A stretch of 64,000 bases of DNA, taken from positions 110,523 through 174,522 of the forward strand of contig JAJDCO010000015.1 in NCBI GenBank assembly GCA_029260795.1. Reading direction: 5' to 3'. The position numbers and the translations under genes are program-made. Of the stretch, positions 33,372-42,435 are shown in pieces. The stretch is from Planctomycetota bacterium. GTDB lineage: Bacteria; Planctomycetota; OFTM77. Within the stretch, counting starts at the first letter, position 1. Each line of letters starts with the position of its first letter. The notes under the pieces are model-generated. The model had not been told where the DNA came from. It saw only the letters and a list, made by a program, of their open reading frames with translations, and searched no databases.

Positions 33372-36013
33372 GTGTCCTCCTCGGGCTCGGTCGTTTGCTT
33401 CTCCGCTGAGCTCGAGGTCTCCTTCGAGGCCGACTCTCTCTTGGCGATCGCCTCGAGGATCTCGGCGAACCCCGCCGCTCGCCGCGGGCGCTGATCCGAC
33501 ACGGCTCGACTCAAGAAGGCGCGGACGAGCTCGCCATCGAGGTGACCGAAACGCTTCAACCGCGCCACCACCCCAGTCCGAATCGGCCGGTCGCCATCCT
33601 CGAGATGCGGCAGAAGAAGCGCGACGATCTGAGGATCGCCCGCCTCACCCAGCGCATCCAGCACCTGGAGAGCCGTCTCCCGAACCTCGCGACTACTGGA
33701 CGGCTGGAGCCGAGCCGCGGCCAAGGAGGCGCTGTCGGCGACGCCCAGCTCTGTCAACGCTCGCAGTGCCGCTCGCTCGACACGCTCGAGGGGCGTGTCC
33801 GTTTCCAATGCCTCTCGAAGCGCGGGCTCCTCGGAAGCCACCTGCCAGCGACCGAGCACTCGAGCCGCGGCGGATCGGGTACTGGCACTGCGACGATCCG
33901 CCAGTGCCATTCGCATCGCCTCGAGATTCAAACGGTTCGGCGGACAGTTGACCAAGGCGCGCACCGACGCCGTGCGCACCCTCGGATCGGAGTCCCCCGC
34001 CGCCAACGGCCGCAACAGCTCACTGACCCAAGTCGATCGATCGGCAAGTACATCCGCCTCCGGTTCGCCATCCCAGTCGTTTCCCGACCAGGAGCGTCCT
34101 CCGATCGCCCCCGCCAGCCGAGTGACGATCTCGGCTCGGAGCGGTCCGAAGGGCTCGGATCGAAGGGCCTCCTCGAGAGCCTCGCGCGCAGCCGCTTCGC
34201 CTGGCGCCAGGCGACACAACGCGACGGCAGCCTCCCGTCGAGCCAAGACCTCTTCATCGACCGCGAGCTGGCGTCGCCATTGGGAGACCGGCTTCTCGAA
34301 CACCATTTGCTTCAGCACTCGGTGCCCAACATCGAACCGTACCCGAGCTGGCTCGGCCGGGCAGCGAATCAGAAGCTCATGACGAGCATCGCTGATCTCA
34401 AACGTCTGACGGACCGTCTCCCCGGCGATCGTCTCTACCAGGACCTCGACCGGGAATCGAAACAGCGGCGTTCCGTCGACTCGGCTCTGCTTCTGCTCGA
34501 CGAGTAGAGTCAAGACGCCCGAGTCCTCGTGAAAGGTCTGTGACACCGCGAGCTCGGGGTGCCCGGGACGCGCTAGCCATTGCTCGAAGAACCAGCCGAG
34601 GTCCTTTCCACTGGCGCGCTCGAATGCGGCTCGCAGCTCGATCGTGCGGACGGGTTGATGACGATGCTCCTCGAGAAACGTCGTCACGGCCTTCGCGAAC
34701 GCCTCTTCGCCGACCGAGTCGTGAAGCATGCCGATCACCCAGGCAGCCTTCGGGTAGATCGTCGAGTCGAACAGGTCGTCGGGGTCATCGTAGCGAGCTT
34801 CGATGATCGCTCGGCGGTGAGACTCGCGATCCTCCTCGAAGTACCAGTCGACGCTCTGATACCGCTCCCAGTCGGAAGCCGCTCGACCTTCGGTCTCCGT
34901 CAACCAGAGGTACTCAGAGTAGTTCGCGAATCCTTCGTTGATCCAGAGATCCGACCAGGTCGCACAGGTCACCAGATCGCCGAACCATTGGTGGGCGAGC
35001 TCGTGCAGGATCAGCAAGTCCGGCGAACGCTCGGGGCGCTCGTGGGCCTCGATGAGCGTGTGCTCCCAGAGCGTCGTCTGCCCCGTGTTCTCCATTCCCC
35101 CGGACTCGTATCCGAGGACGACGACCTGATCATAGCGATCCCAGGGGTACTCCACGCCGAATCGCTTGGCCAGGAATCGCATCATCGCGGCTGTTGGCGA
35201 GAACGTGGTCTCGAGGAGGTGCCCCTGCCCGCGAGGGGCGTAATCGTTGAGAGGAATGCCATCGACCTCCCCGCGCCGAACATCGAACTGCCCGATCACG
35301 AGCGTGATCAGGTAATTCGCATGGGGCTGCGTCTGGCGCCAATGAAACGTGCGGGCACCGTTCTCTGCCGGAGCTGGCCAGCCGTCGGCTCCCGTCTCCA
35401 GCAAGGTCCCATTAGAGAGCGCGACGTACTCGCCCGGCAAGGTGAGGACGACCTCGCTGGTCAACAGGTCATTCGGATCGTCGTAGCAAGGAAACCAGTG
35501 GCGATGGTCCCGCGACTCACCTTGCGAGTGCACCATCACGATCGGCTCACCGTCGGGAGCCGAACGCCGAACCCACAGCAGGCCCGTCTCCGGCCGTGCC
35601 TGGTATCCGATCTGCACTTCGAAGCTCTGCCCCACCGCAAAGGGCACGGGCAGCGTGATCCAGAGACGCTCGGGAAGTTCGGCGAACTCGGCTCGCTCGC
35701 CGTCGATCCGGACCCAGTCGATAGTCATTGCGACCGCATCGAGCCAAAACCCGGTCAACGCTGGCAAGGCGGCGGCCGCATCCATCGTGACGGTGCCGGC
35801 CACGCGCTCGTCATCCAGGGTCACCTCGACATCCAGCCGAAGGTGACGCACGTCGAGCTGCCGCACTCGCTCGTGATTCCGGCCTTCGGACACGGTCTTC
35901 CAGGCGGGCCTCGGAACGCCGAGCTCGTCCTGCAGCGCCATCTTCCCACTGGCGAGGGGTAGGGCGAGTGCGATCCACGAAGAGAGTGCGACGAAGCGGG
36001 TCAAGAGATGCAC
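33368..36013 (-). CDS. M1 family aminopeptidase, exported, with C-terminal HEAT-like repeats
   Basis: An 881-residue zinc aminopeptidase. A signal-like N-terminus (LLTRFVALSSWIALALPLA) precedes the M1 fold: GGMEN (ESGGMENTG), HELAH (337-341) and Glu360 18 residues later. From about residue 600 the chain consists of HEAT-like helices (ALVNCPPNRLNLEAMRMALA and similar), ending in a charged tail. The GTG start at 36013 is supported by GGAGG 6 bases upstream. It heads an apparent operon with EIIA (GTGA overlap) and the VanX-like gene. It shares architecture with the M1 gene at 5316-7856, which lacks a signal. Confidence 0.93.
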   Translation of the reverse strand: MHLLTRFVALSSWIALALPLASGKMALQDELGVPRPAWKTVSEGRNHERVRQLDVRHLRLDVEVTLDDERVAGTVTMDAAAALPALTGFWLDAVAMTIDWVRIDGERAEFAELPERLWITLPVPFAVGQSFEVQIGYQARPETGLLWVRRSAPDGEPIVMVHSQGESRDHRHWFPCYDDPNDLLTSEVVLTLPGEYVALSNGTLLETGADGWPAPAENGARTFHWRQTQPHANYLITLVIGQFDVRRGEVDGIPLNDYAPRGQGHLLETTFSPTAAMMRFLAKRFGVEYPWDRYDQVVVLGYESGGMENTGQTTLWEHTLIEAHERPERSPDLLILHELAHQWFGDLVTCATWSDLWINEGFANYSEYLWLTETEGRAASDWERYQSVDWYFEEDRESHRRAIIEARYDDPDDLFDSTIYPKAAWVIGMLHDSVGEEAFAKAVTTFLEEHRHQPVRTIELRAAFERASGKDLGWFFEQWLARPGHPELAVSQTFHEDSGVLTLLVEQKQSRVDGTPLFRFPVEVLVETIAGETVRQTFEISDARHELLIRCPAEPARVRFDVGHRVLKQMVFEKPVSQWRRQLAVDEEVLARREAAVALCRLAPGEAAAREALEEALRSEPFGPLRAEIVTRLAGAIGGRSWSGNDWDGEPEADVLADRSTWVSELLRPLAAGDSDPRVRTASVRALVNCPPNRLNLEAMRMALADRRSASTRSAAARVLGRWQVASEEPALREALETDTPLERVERAALRALTELGVADSASLAAARLQPSSSREVRETALQVLDALGEAGDPQIVALLLPHLEDGDRPIRTGVVARLKRFGHLDGELVRAFLSRAVSDQRPRRAAGFAEILEAIAKRESASKETSSSAEKQTTEPEEDT

Positions 36014-36126
36014 GAGTTTCCTCCGTGGTCGAACGATGCCGGTTGCGCTCGAGATCCCGCGTCGATGAGGATGCGATCCTCCTCGGCGGCGCCGGCGCCC
36101 AGCCGGTCGGATTCCCGTGTGGCCCG

Positions 36127-36154
36127 ATTGTCCCCGCGAACGCGCGCGGTTCAA
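36127..36154 (-). promoter_or_regulatory. Sigma-70-like promoter of the M1/EIIA/VanX-like unit
   Basis: On the minus strand TTGAAC (36154-36149), 16-base spacer, GACAAT (36132-36127), about 110 bases before the GTG start. The leader between is GC-rich. Confidence 0.5.
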
Positions 36155-36187
36155 GCCAGAGCCGCCAGATCGCGTGAAGACGACCCG

Positions 36188-37129
36188 TCAGCTCGGGAGC
36201 ACGCTCGAGAGCTCGACGTTGCCGCCGCTGAGGATCGCGACCGTCGGCCCCTCCTCCGAGAGTGCGACCTTCCCGCTCCGAATCGCCGCCACGGTGGCCG
36301 CCCCGGAAGGCTCGACGACCAGCTTCTCACGGAGGATCAAGTGTCGTGTCGCCTCGAGAATCTCCTCGTCGCTCACGAGCACGATCTCGTCCACGTAGCG
36401 GCGCACGATGTCGAAAGTCACGTCCCCGACCCGCGTGGGCTTGAGCCCATCGGCGATGGTGTCGCTCGCCGGAACGGCCACGATCTCACCCGCCTGGATC
36501 GAGCGGGACATCGCGCACGACTGCTCCGGCTCCACGCCGATGACTCGCATGTCGGGATTGGTCTCCTTGATCGCCAAGCAGACTCCGGCACAAAGGCCTC
36601 CGCCCCCGATCGGGACGACGACGACTCTCGTTTGGGGTAGCTCATCGAGGATCTCGAGGCCGACCGTCCCCTGGCCCGCCACGATCAACGGGTCGTTGAA
36701 CGGCGGGATGAGCGCCCATTCGTTCTCCTCGGCGAGGGCTACCGCGTGCAGTCGAATGTCCTCGGACGCTTCGCCCCCGAAGATCACCTCGGCGCCGAAG
36801 CGGCGCGTGCCCTCGACCTTGGTCGGAATCGCCTTGTTCAGAGTGACGATCGTGGCTCGGATGCCCAGGAGCTTCGAGGCGAGGGCAACTCCTTGAGCGT
36901 GGTTGCCCGAGGAGTGCGCCACGACGCCTTTGGCCTTCTGGGCCGGCGAGAGAGCCCGAATCCGGTTGTAGGCCCCACGCAGCTTGAAAGCGCCGGCACG
37001 CTGGAGGTTCTCACACTTGAGCCAGACGTCGCCCGGAAGGCCCACTTCCTTCATCGGCAAGAGCGGAGTCCGCAGTGCCACCTTTCGAAGGGCGGCTTGG
37101 GCTTCGAGGAGATTGCGCATCGAGACCAT
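36188..37129 (-). CDS. Threonine/serine dehydratase, PLP-dependent
   Basis: A 313-residue fold-type II PLP enzyme that should deaminate threonine to 2-oxobutanoate and ammonia, or act on serine. Seen: the PLP-lysine segment AFKLRGAYNRI, SSGNHAQGVA, the phosphate-binding loop GGGGLCAGV and SGGNVELSS at the end. No regulatory ACT domain is present, as in catabolic TdcB-type enzymes or serine racemase. MVSMRNLLEAQ matches the usual start of the family, so 37129 is chosen; an ATG 63 bases upstream (37192) is possible and would add 21 residues. It is divergent from the sugar dehydrogenase-like gene. Confidence 0.9.
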   Translation of the reverse strand: MVSMRNLLEAQAALRKVALRTPLLPMKEVGLPGDVWLKCENLQRAGAFKLRGAYNRIRALSPAQKAKGVVAHSSGNHAQGVALASKLLGIRATIVTLNKAIPTKVEGTRRFGAEVIFGGEASEDIRLHAVALAEENEWALIPPFNDPLIVAGQGTVGLEILDELPQTRVVVVPIGGGGLCAGVCLAIKETNPDMRVIGVEPEQSCAMSRSIQAGEIVAVPASDTIADGLKPTRVGDVTFDIVRRYVDEIVLVSDEEILEATRHLILREKLVVEPSGAATVAAIRSGKVALSEEGPTVAILSGGNVELSSVLPS

Positions 37130-37285
37130 GGGGATCGAGGCTCCGGAGGGCGGAAGGACGACTCGGATCACGGCTTCATCGGGGCCCAGCATAATGTGCC
37201 CGCCCGAGGCTCGGAACGGAGAACTCCGGACACGACCCGTCGTACACCGGGTCAAAGACGCCCGGCTCCCGCCCGATCGCCTCAG

Positions 37286-37314
37286 TTGCCGTGGCGCCAC
37301 CCAGGCCCTAGAAT
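37286..37314 (+). promoter_or_regulatory. Sigma-70-like promoter of the sugar dehydrogenase-like gene
   Basis: TTGCCG (37286-37291), 17-base spacer, TAGAAT (37309-37314). The -10 box sits in the loop of a small dyad GGCCC (37304-37308) / GGGCC (37317-37321). Leader of about 95 bases before the ATG. Confidence 0.5.
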
Positions 37315-37415
37315 TCGGGCCACGGGCCAAGCCTAAGACCCCAAAATGACTCGAGCACCCGGCACGCTCCTCGACGAGGACGGCCTCGGTGCCGATCCCA
37401 GTCCCGGAGGAATCC

Positions 37416-39026
37416 ATGATCGGTCGTCTTCCACTCCTCGCCTTTCTGCTCGCCACTCTCGTGAGTTTCACTCCGGCTTCGTGGGCCAGCGGCTCCGAGC
37501 GGATGACCGCGCTCACGACCGTGCGGGTGGCCACTGGCTTTTCGAGCCCGATCTACGCGACGTCGCCTCCCGGTGACTACGAGCGGCTGTTCGTCGTGGA
37601 GCAGACGGGACGGATCAAGATCATCAAGAACGGTGTCACGCTCCCGACGCCCTTCCTGAACGCCTCGAGCAAGATTCGCAACGGGAGCGAGCGCGGCCTC
37701 CTGGGCCTCGCCTTCCATCCGAACTACGCGAGCAATGGTCAGTTTTTCGTCAACTATACGCGCCTCAGCGATGGCGACACCGTAATCGCCCGCTATACGG
37801 TCACCTCCAATCCGGATATCGCCGACCTGGCCTCGGAGCAGACCCTTCTCGTCGTCGATCAGCCGTTCTCGAATCACAACGCGGGCTGGCTCGGTTTCTC
37901 CCCCGTCGACGGATATCTCTACATCGGATTCGGTGACGGAGGCAGTGGCAACGATCCGGGCAATCGAGCGCAGACCGTGACCGAGCCTCTCGGCAAGATG
38001 TTCCGCATCGACGTCGACAGCGGGAGCCCGTACAGCATCCCTCCCACGAATCCGTTCATCGGCCAAGCGCCCCTCGACGAGATCTGGGCGATCGGCCTCC
38101 GCAACCCGTGGCGGAACAGCTTCGATCGCCAAAACGGCGATCTGTACTTCGGCGACGTGGGTCAGAACGTGCGCGAAGAGATCAGCTACCAGCTCGGAAC
38201 GAGTACGGGCGGCGAGAACTATGGCTGGCGCTGCATGGAAGGCTTCCGCTGCACCGGACTGAGCGGCTGCACCTGCAACAGCGTCGCGCTCACACTCCCC
38301 ATCTACGACTACAACCACAATGCCGGACGCTGCTCGGTCACGGGTGGCTACGTCTACCGGGGCTGCAACATCCCGGACCTCGAAGGCACGTACTTCTTCG
38401 CCGACTTTTGCACCGGTGAGATCTGGTCGTTCAAGGTGGTCGCCGGCGCCGTCACCGAGTTCATGGACCGCACCGCCGAGCTGGCGCCTTCGGTCGGATC
38501 CATCGGCAGCATCTCCTCGTTCGGCCAGGATGCCTTCGGCGAGCTGTACATCGTCGACATCGACGGCGACATCTTCCGAATCGTGCCCCAGACTCCGACT
38601 TACTCGGACTGCAACGGCAACGGTGTGGACGATGCCTGCGACATCCTGGTGGGCGCCTCGAGCGACACGAACAATGACAGCATTCCCGATGAGTGTCAGC
38701 TCGACCTGGTCCAGACGCCACTCGTCCGCGGACAGACCACCGTGTTGACGATCACGTTCGCCGAGCCGAACGAGAGTGTCAGCATCCTCGCGACCGGGGC
38801 CGGCACGGGCAGTGGTCCTTGCCTGGGCCAGTTCTGCCTGGACCTCCTCACCCCGATCGTCGTCCTGGGCACCATCCAGGCGGACGGGACGGGGACCGCG
38901 ACCTTCAACGTGCCGATCCCGGTGAGCGCGCCCCTGATCACGATCTCCTCGCAGGTGGTCGCGATCCGCGGCGTGAACGGTCAGGCCTCGGTCAAGTCCA
39001 ACTTCATCACCGACACGATCCAGTAA
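37416..39026 (+). CDS. Secreted PQQ-type sugar dehydrogenase-like protein (GSDH fold)
   Basis: A 536-residue exported protein. After a signal peptide (PLLAFLLATLVSFTPASWA) comes the six-bladed propeller of the glucose/sorbosone dehydrogenase family: VVEQTGRIKII, LLGLAFHPNY, GFGDGGSGNDPGN, GLRNPWRNSFD, and GDVGQNVREEI. These enzymes oxidise sugars or polyols with PQQ in the periplasm. A calcium-binding stretch DCNGNGVDDACDI / SDTNNDSIPDEC follows, then an immunoglobulin-like C-terminal domain. The ATG has CGGAGG 5 bases upstream. A strong hairpin follows the stop. Confidence 0.9.
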   Translation: MIGRLPLLAFLLATLVSFTPASWASGSERMTALTTVRVATGFSSPIYATSPPGDYERLFVVEQTGRIKIIKNGVTLPTPFLNASSKIRNGSERGLLGLAFHPNYASNGQFFVNYTRLSDGDTVIARYTVTSNPDIADLASEQTLLVVDQPFSNHNAGWLGFSPVDGYLYIGFGDGGSGNDPGNRAQTVTEPLGKMFRIDVDSGSPYSIPPTNPFIGQAPLDEIWAIGLRNPWRNSFDRQNGDLYFGDVGQNVREEISYQLGTSTGGENYGWRCMEGFRCTGLSGCTCNSVALTLPIYDYNHNAGRCSVTGGYVYRGCNIPDLEGTYFFADFCTGEIWSFKVVAGAVTEFMDRTAELAPSVGSIGSISSFGQDAFGELYIVDIDGDIFRIVPQTPTYSDCNGNGVDDACDILVGASSDTNNDSIPDECQLDLVQTPLVRGQTTVLTITFAEPNESVSILATGAGTGSGPCLGQFCLDLLTPIVVLGTIQADGTGTATFNVPIPVSAPLITISSQVVAIRGVNGQASVKSNFITDTIQ

Positions 39027-39041
39027 GAGAGAAGAATCTCA

Positions 39042-39078
39042 AGCGCACCCAGTCGGCCGCGGGTCGGCTGGGTGCGCT
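39042..39078 (+). terminator. Strong hairpin terminator after the dehydrogenase-like gene
   Basis: AGCGCACCCAG (39042-39052) and CTGGGTGCGCT (39068-39078) give a perfect 11 bp stem with a 15-base loop, 16 bases after the stop. No T-tract follows. Confidence 0.7.
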
Positions 39079-39178
39079 CGATCGAGGGGCACTGGCGCGC
39101 CGGGGAGCGGGCGGGGATCGGTACGCTTCGAGAGTCTTCTCGCGGCACCCATTCCATCTGCACCCCTCGGGCCACACC

Positions 39179-41053
39179 ATGCGACGCAAGAACCTTCTCG
39201 CGCTTTTGATCGGCTTCGTTTGCCCCCTCCTCTTGATGGAGGGGCTTCAGAGGGAGCCGCAGCTCGAGTGGCTCTTCGAGCCCGCGCTCTCGGAGAGCGG
39301 CTACGCATCGACGGCCTCGACGCCGGCAGCACGGTCCGCGACGTCACCTTCGTTCGCACCGGACGCGCACGGCGGCGGACTCATCCTGAACACGCGCGAA
39401 GACGCCCTCACGGTCGCGACTCGACTCGCCAATCTGGAGAACGGTCTCCCGAAGAAGCTGCTCACGCTGTCTGCCTGGGTGGCGCTCGAGCGAGGGGAAC
39501 GTTGGGGCGGCATCCTCTCGTGTCTTCAAGACAACGGCGAGGCGGAACGGGGGATCATTCTCGGATACACGGAGAGCGTCTTCTCGTTCGGGCTGGCGAC
39601 GACCGGTGCCGATGATGGGGATGGCAAGATGACGTACCTCGAGGGGAAGACCGCCATCTCCTGGGGTCGCTGGCATCACGTGGTGGCGACCTTCGACGGA
39701 AAGAAAGCCCGGCTCTACGTCGATGGCGCTTTCGACGCCGAGACGGACGAGCAGTCCGGCCTCATCGACTACGACCCGAGCGCTCCCCTCGTGCTCGGCA
39801 GCTACCGCGATGCGAACGAAGACTTTCCGATGGATGGGCGTCTTCTCTCAGCGGCGATCGTACCGGAGGCGTGGACCGCGGATCAGGTGCGAGAGGCCTT
39901 CGACACCCACAAGGAGCGCATCGCCCTCGCGCCTTGGACCGATCTGGTCTTCGAGTTCCTCGTTCCGCCCTTCCTCACCTGGCCGACGGAATCCGCCATG
40001 AGCGTGTCGTTCGAGACGACGTTCCCCGCGTCGGCCGAGGTCCGCTGCTGGCGCGACACCGACTCGGTCGAGTCGGCCCATGCCTTCACCGCCGAGGAGG
40101 CCGTCACGCTTCACGAGCTCCGGCTGACCGATCTCTCACCCGATCAGAAGTACTTCTACCAAGTCGTCGCGAAGAGCCACGACGGCGAGCTCACCGACTC
40201 GGGCGTGCTCTCGTTTCGAACGGCTTCGTCGGCGGGTAAGCCCTTCACCTTCGTCGTCATCGGGGACACCCAGACCCAGGGTGACGTCGCGAAGCGCGTC
40301 TCCGACCTGGCCTGGATGCATCGCCCGAACCTCGTCCTTCTGGCCGGCGACCTCGTCGAGACCGGCACCAACAAGCGCGACTGGACCGACGTTTTCTTCC
40401 CGAGCATGCAGCCGCTCATCGGTCGCGTTCCCTTGATGCCGGTGCTGGGGAATCACGAGCAGGACGCCGACCATTACTACCGCTACATGTCCCTGCCCGA
40501 GCCCGAGCGCTGGTACGCGTTTCGATATGGCGACGCCGAGTTCTTCATGATCGACGGCAACCGCTCGCTGGCCGATCGGTCCGCGCAGCTGACCTGGCTC
40601 GGCGAAGCGCTCCGTGCATCGAAAGCCAAGTGGCGATTCGCGGTCCTGCACCAGCCCCCCTACACGTCGGACTCGGACGACTACGGTGACACCTTGAAGG
40701 AGGGGTCGTTCCGCGGGGACCGCAACGTGCGCAACATCGTCGGCCTGTTGGAGCGCCACGGCGTGGACATCTGCTTCTCGGGACACGTGCACGACTACGA
40801 GCGGACGTTCCCGATTCGCGGCGGGCAGGTGACCGAGTACGAAGACGGCGGCGTCATCTACATCACGGCCGCCGGAGGGGGCGGGCATCTCGAAGACTTC
40901 GACCCCACGAACACTTGGTTCGGCCACAAGAAGGCCCGCTACCATCACCTCGTCTACCTGGGCATCCACGGCAACCAGCTCGAGCTCCAAGCGATCGACG
41001 AGCACGGACGTCTCTTCGACACGCTCACCCTGACGAAGCGCGGGCACGAGTAG
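39179..41053 (+). CDS. Secreted metallophosphoesterase with a LamG-like domain
   Basis: A 624-residue exported protein. After a signal peptide (residues 2 to about 22) there is a concanavalin-like LamG domain (about 50-250: LLTLSAWVALERGERWGGIL, WHHVVATFDGKKARLYVDG, both given in part), a fibronectin-like domain as in purple acid phosphatases, and a calcineurin-like catalytic domain with GDTQTQG, GDLVETG, GNHEQD and SGHVHDYERT. It should hydrolyse a phosphoester outside the cytoplasm; the substrate is unknown. The ATG lacks a good ribosome-binding site but starts the signal peptide. Confidence 0.9.
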   Translation: MRRKNLLALLIGFVCPLLLMEGLQREPQLEWLFEPALSESGYASTASTPAARSATSPSFAPDAHGGGLILNTREDALTVATRLANLENGLPKKLLTLSAWVALERGERWGGILSCLQDNGEAERGIILGYTESVFSFGLATTGADDGDGKMTYLEGKTAISWGRWHHVVATFDGKKARLYVDGAFDAETDEQSGLIDYDPSAPLVLGSYRDANEDFPMDGRLLSAAIVPEAWTADQVREAFDTHKERIALAPWTDLVFEFLVPPFLTWPTESAMSVSFETTFPASAEVRCWRDTDSVESAHAFTAEEAVTLHELRLTDLSPDQKYFYQVVAKSHDGELTDSGVLSFRTASSAGKPFTFVVIGDTQTQGDVAKRVSDLAWMHRPNLVLLAGDLVETGTNKRDWTDVFFPSMQPLIGRVPLMPVLGNHEQDADHYYRYMSLPEPERWYAFRYGDAEFFMIDGNRSLADRSAQLTWLGEALRASKAKWRFAVLHQPPYTSDSDDYGDTLKEGSFRGDRNVRNIVGLLERHGVDICFSGHVHDYERTFPIRGGQVTEYEDGGVIYITAAGGGGHLEDFDPTNTWFGHKKARYHHLVYLGIHGNQLELQAIDEHGRLFDTLTLTKRGHE

Positions 41054-41269
41054 CGATCACCTGGATCGACGAGCTCGCCTTCGATGAGAGCGACGAAGCC
41101 CGGAGGGCCAAGCCCGGAGGGCCGCAAGATCCAAGCTCCGGCCTCGAATCTCAGAGCGGAGCATGCCATGATTCCATCACCGCACACGCGAGCACCGCAG
41201 GAGTGGTCGTGCGACACCCGACGATCGTTCGCCTCTCGTTCCTCGGGGCTGACCGAAGGCTCTGCGAAC

Positions 41270-41725
41270 TCAATGCGTCGGATCTTCCAGCTGCTCGAGG
41301 CGCTCGACATCGGCGAGATCCTGAAGCCTTCCCGTAGCCTTCTTGTTCACGATCAAGTGATGTCGGGAAATCACGGGAACTGAGAGCCGATCGAATCGCG
41401 CTTCAACTCGGTCCGGCCAAGCCGACTCGAACGTGACACCATCGATTTCCGTGATCACGTCGATTCTCAGCGGGGGCACGCCAATCTGGAAGATCAGGCC
41501 TGGCTGTGACAGATCCCCTTCGGCCAGTCCGTGGAGTGGAGCGCCAAACTCAGCCAGTGCGCGCAGGACTCGGGGGGCGTTCTCGGGACTCGGTCTTACC
41601 CAGACATCGAGGTCTTTCGTTGCCCGGACGTGACCGTGCACGGCGAGCGCGTGAGCTCCGACGATGAGATACTCAACGCCGTTTCCGGAGAACGCGGCTA
41701 ATAGATCGATCAAGTCGCGGTTCAC
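41270..41725 (-). CDS. Nucleotidyltransferase-fold protein (DUF6036/AbiEii-like)
   Basis: A 151-residue protein with the minimal nucleotidyltransferase fold: YLIVGAHALAVHGHVRATKDLDVWV, shown in part as GAHALAVHGHVRATKDLDV, with the metal-binding DLD. RIDVITEIDGVTF and VISRHHLIVNKKATGR follow as in this family. Relatives serve as toxin-like partners in type IV or AbiE systems or as DUF6036 proteins. The GTG start has AGGAAGG 5 bases upstream. The first 53 bases lie within the end of the upstream small gene, so the two are one unit. Confidence 0.82.
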   Translation of the reverse strand: MNRDLIDLLAAFSGNGVEYLIVGAHALAVHGHVRATKDLDVWVRPSPENAPRVLRALAEFGAPLHGLAEGDLSQPGLIFQIGVPPLRIDVITEIDGVTFESAWPDRVEARFDRLSVPVISRHHLIVNKKATGRLQDLADVERLEQLEDPTH

Positions 41726-41888
41726 CGTTGCCTTCCTGACTCCAAGCGTAGCACAGCTTTGTCAGCTCCCAGACTGCGGCGAGGCGCTCTTCGACGGAAT
41801 GTTCGAGCCACTCGAGGTCGGGAGGAGTGACTTGGCCCGGACGCAAGATACGTGACGTCGTGTTCGGCCGGATCCTTCGTTTTGCCAT
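41673..41888 (-). CDS. Small partner of the nucleotidyltransferase
   Basis: A 71-residue protein with the central helix SVEERLAAVWELTKLCYAW, a pattern found in small genes encoded just before such nucleotidyltransferases. It is basic at both ends and has no membrane segment or known DNA-binding motif. The stop lies 53 bases inside the downstream gene. A toxin-antitoxin role for the pair is possible but not established by sequence. Confidence 0.7.
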   Translation of the reverse strand: MAKRRIRPNTTSRILRPGQVTPPDLEWLEHSVEERLAAVWELTKLCYAWSQEGNGEPRLDRSISRVLRKRR

Positions 41889-41955
41889 GAATCCATCTTA
41901 TCACGGAGGGCACGGTAGGCGATCGTCAGCACAGAGAGGTAGGAATCCATGCCCT

Positions 41956-42357
41956 CTACTGCTCAGACAAGCGGAAGGAGAACTCGTAAGAGTGCTTGCC
42001 CTCCTCGACCTGGATCTCGAACTCGCCTACCAGACCCACCAGCTCCTCTGTGCCTGAGTCGGGAACTACCGTGACCAAGAGCGAAGGCGCGCCACGATTC
42101 ATGCTGCCCGTGTGTTGGAGGACGAAGGCCCCACGCCTTCCGTCGAGAACACCCGACACCCTCTCCATCGCGACGTAGCCGGCAGATCCGCTCGTGCTGG
42201 TCATCGCACTGAGCAGCTGTCCTCGGTCGGCGCCGCAGAGGTCGCCGGAGATCGTCTTGTCGATGGACATTCGCCCGAGCTGGGACTCCGAGTCGACGCC
42301 CTCGAACTCCAAGGGCTTCATGGAGACGACAAACTCGCCTCTTGCGGTGTGAGTCAT
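41956..42357 (-). CDS. DUF3224 family protein
   Basis: A 133-residue cytoplasmic protein of the allene-oxide-cyclase-barrel-like DUF3224 family. Seen: RMSIDKTISGDLCGADRGQLLSA, in part as MSIDKTISGDL, then GSAGYVAMERVSGVLDGRRG, FVLQHTGSM and VVPDSGTEELVGL. AGGAGG 7 bases before the ATG is a strong ribosome-binding site. Molecular function is not established. Neighbours give no metabolic clue. Confidence 0.88.
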   Translation of the reverse strand: MTHTARGEFVVSMKPLEFEGVDSESQLGRMSIDKTISGDLCGADRGQLLSAMTSTSGSAGYVAMERVSGVLDGRRGAFVLQHTGSMNRGAPSLLVTVVPDSGTEELVGLVGEFEIQVEEGKHSYEFSFRLSEQ

Positions 42358-42435
42358 CGACGTTCCTCCTGCGTTGAGATGGGATGGGCCAATCGAGAAG
42401 GCGGCCTCAGCAGACGGGATCGGACGCTCGTGAGA

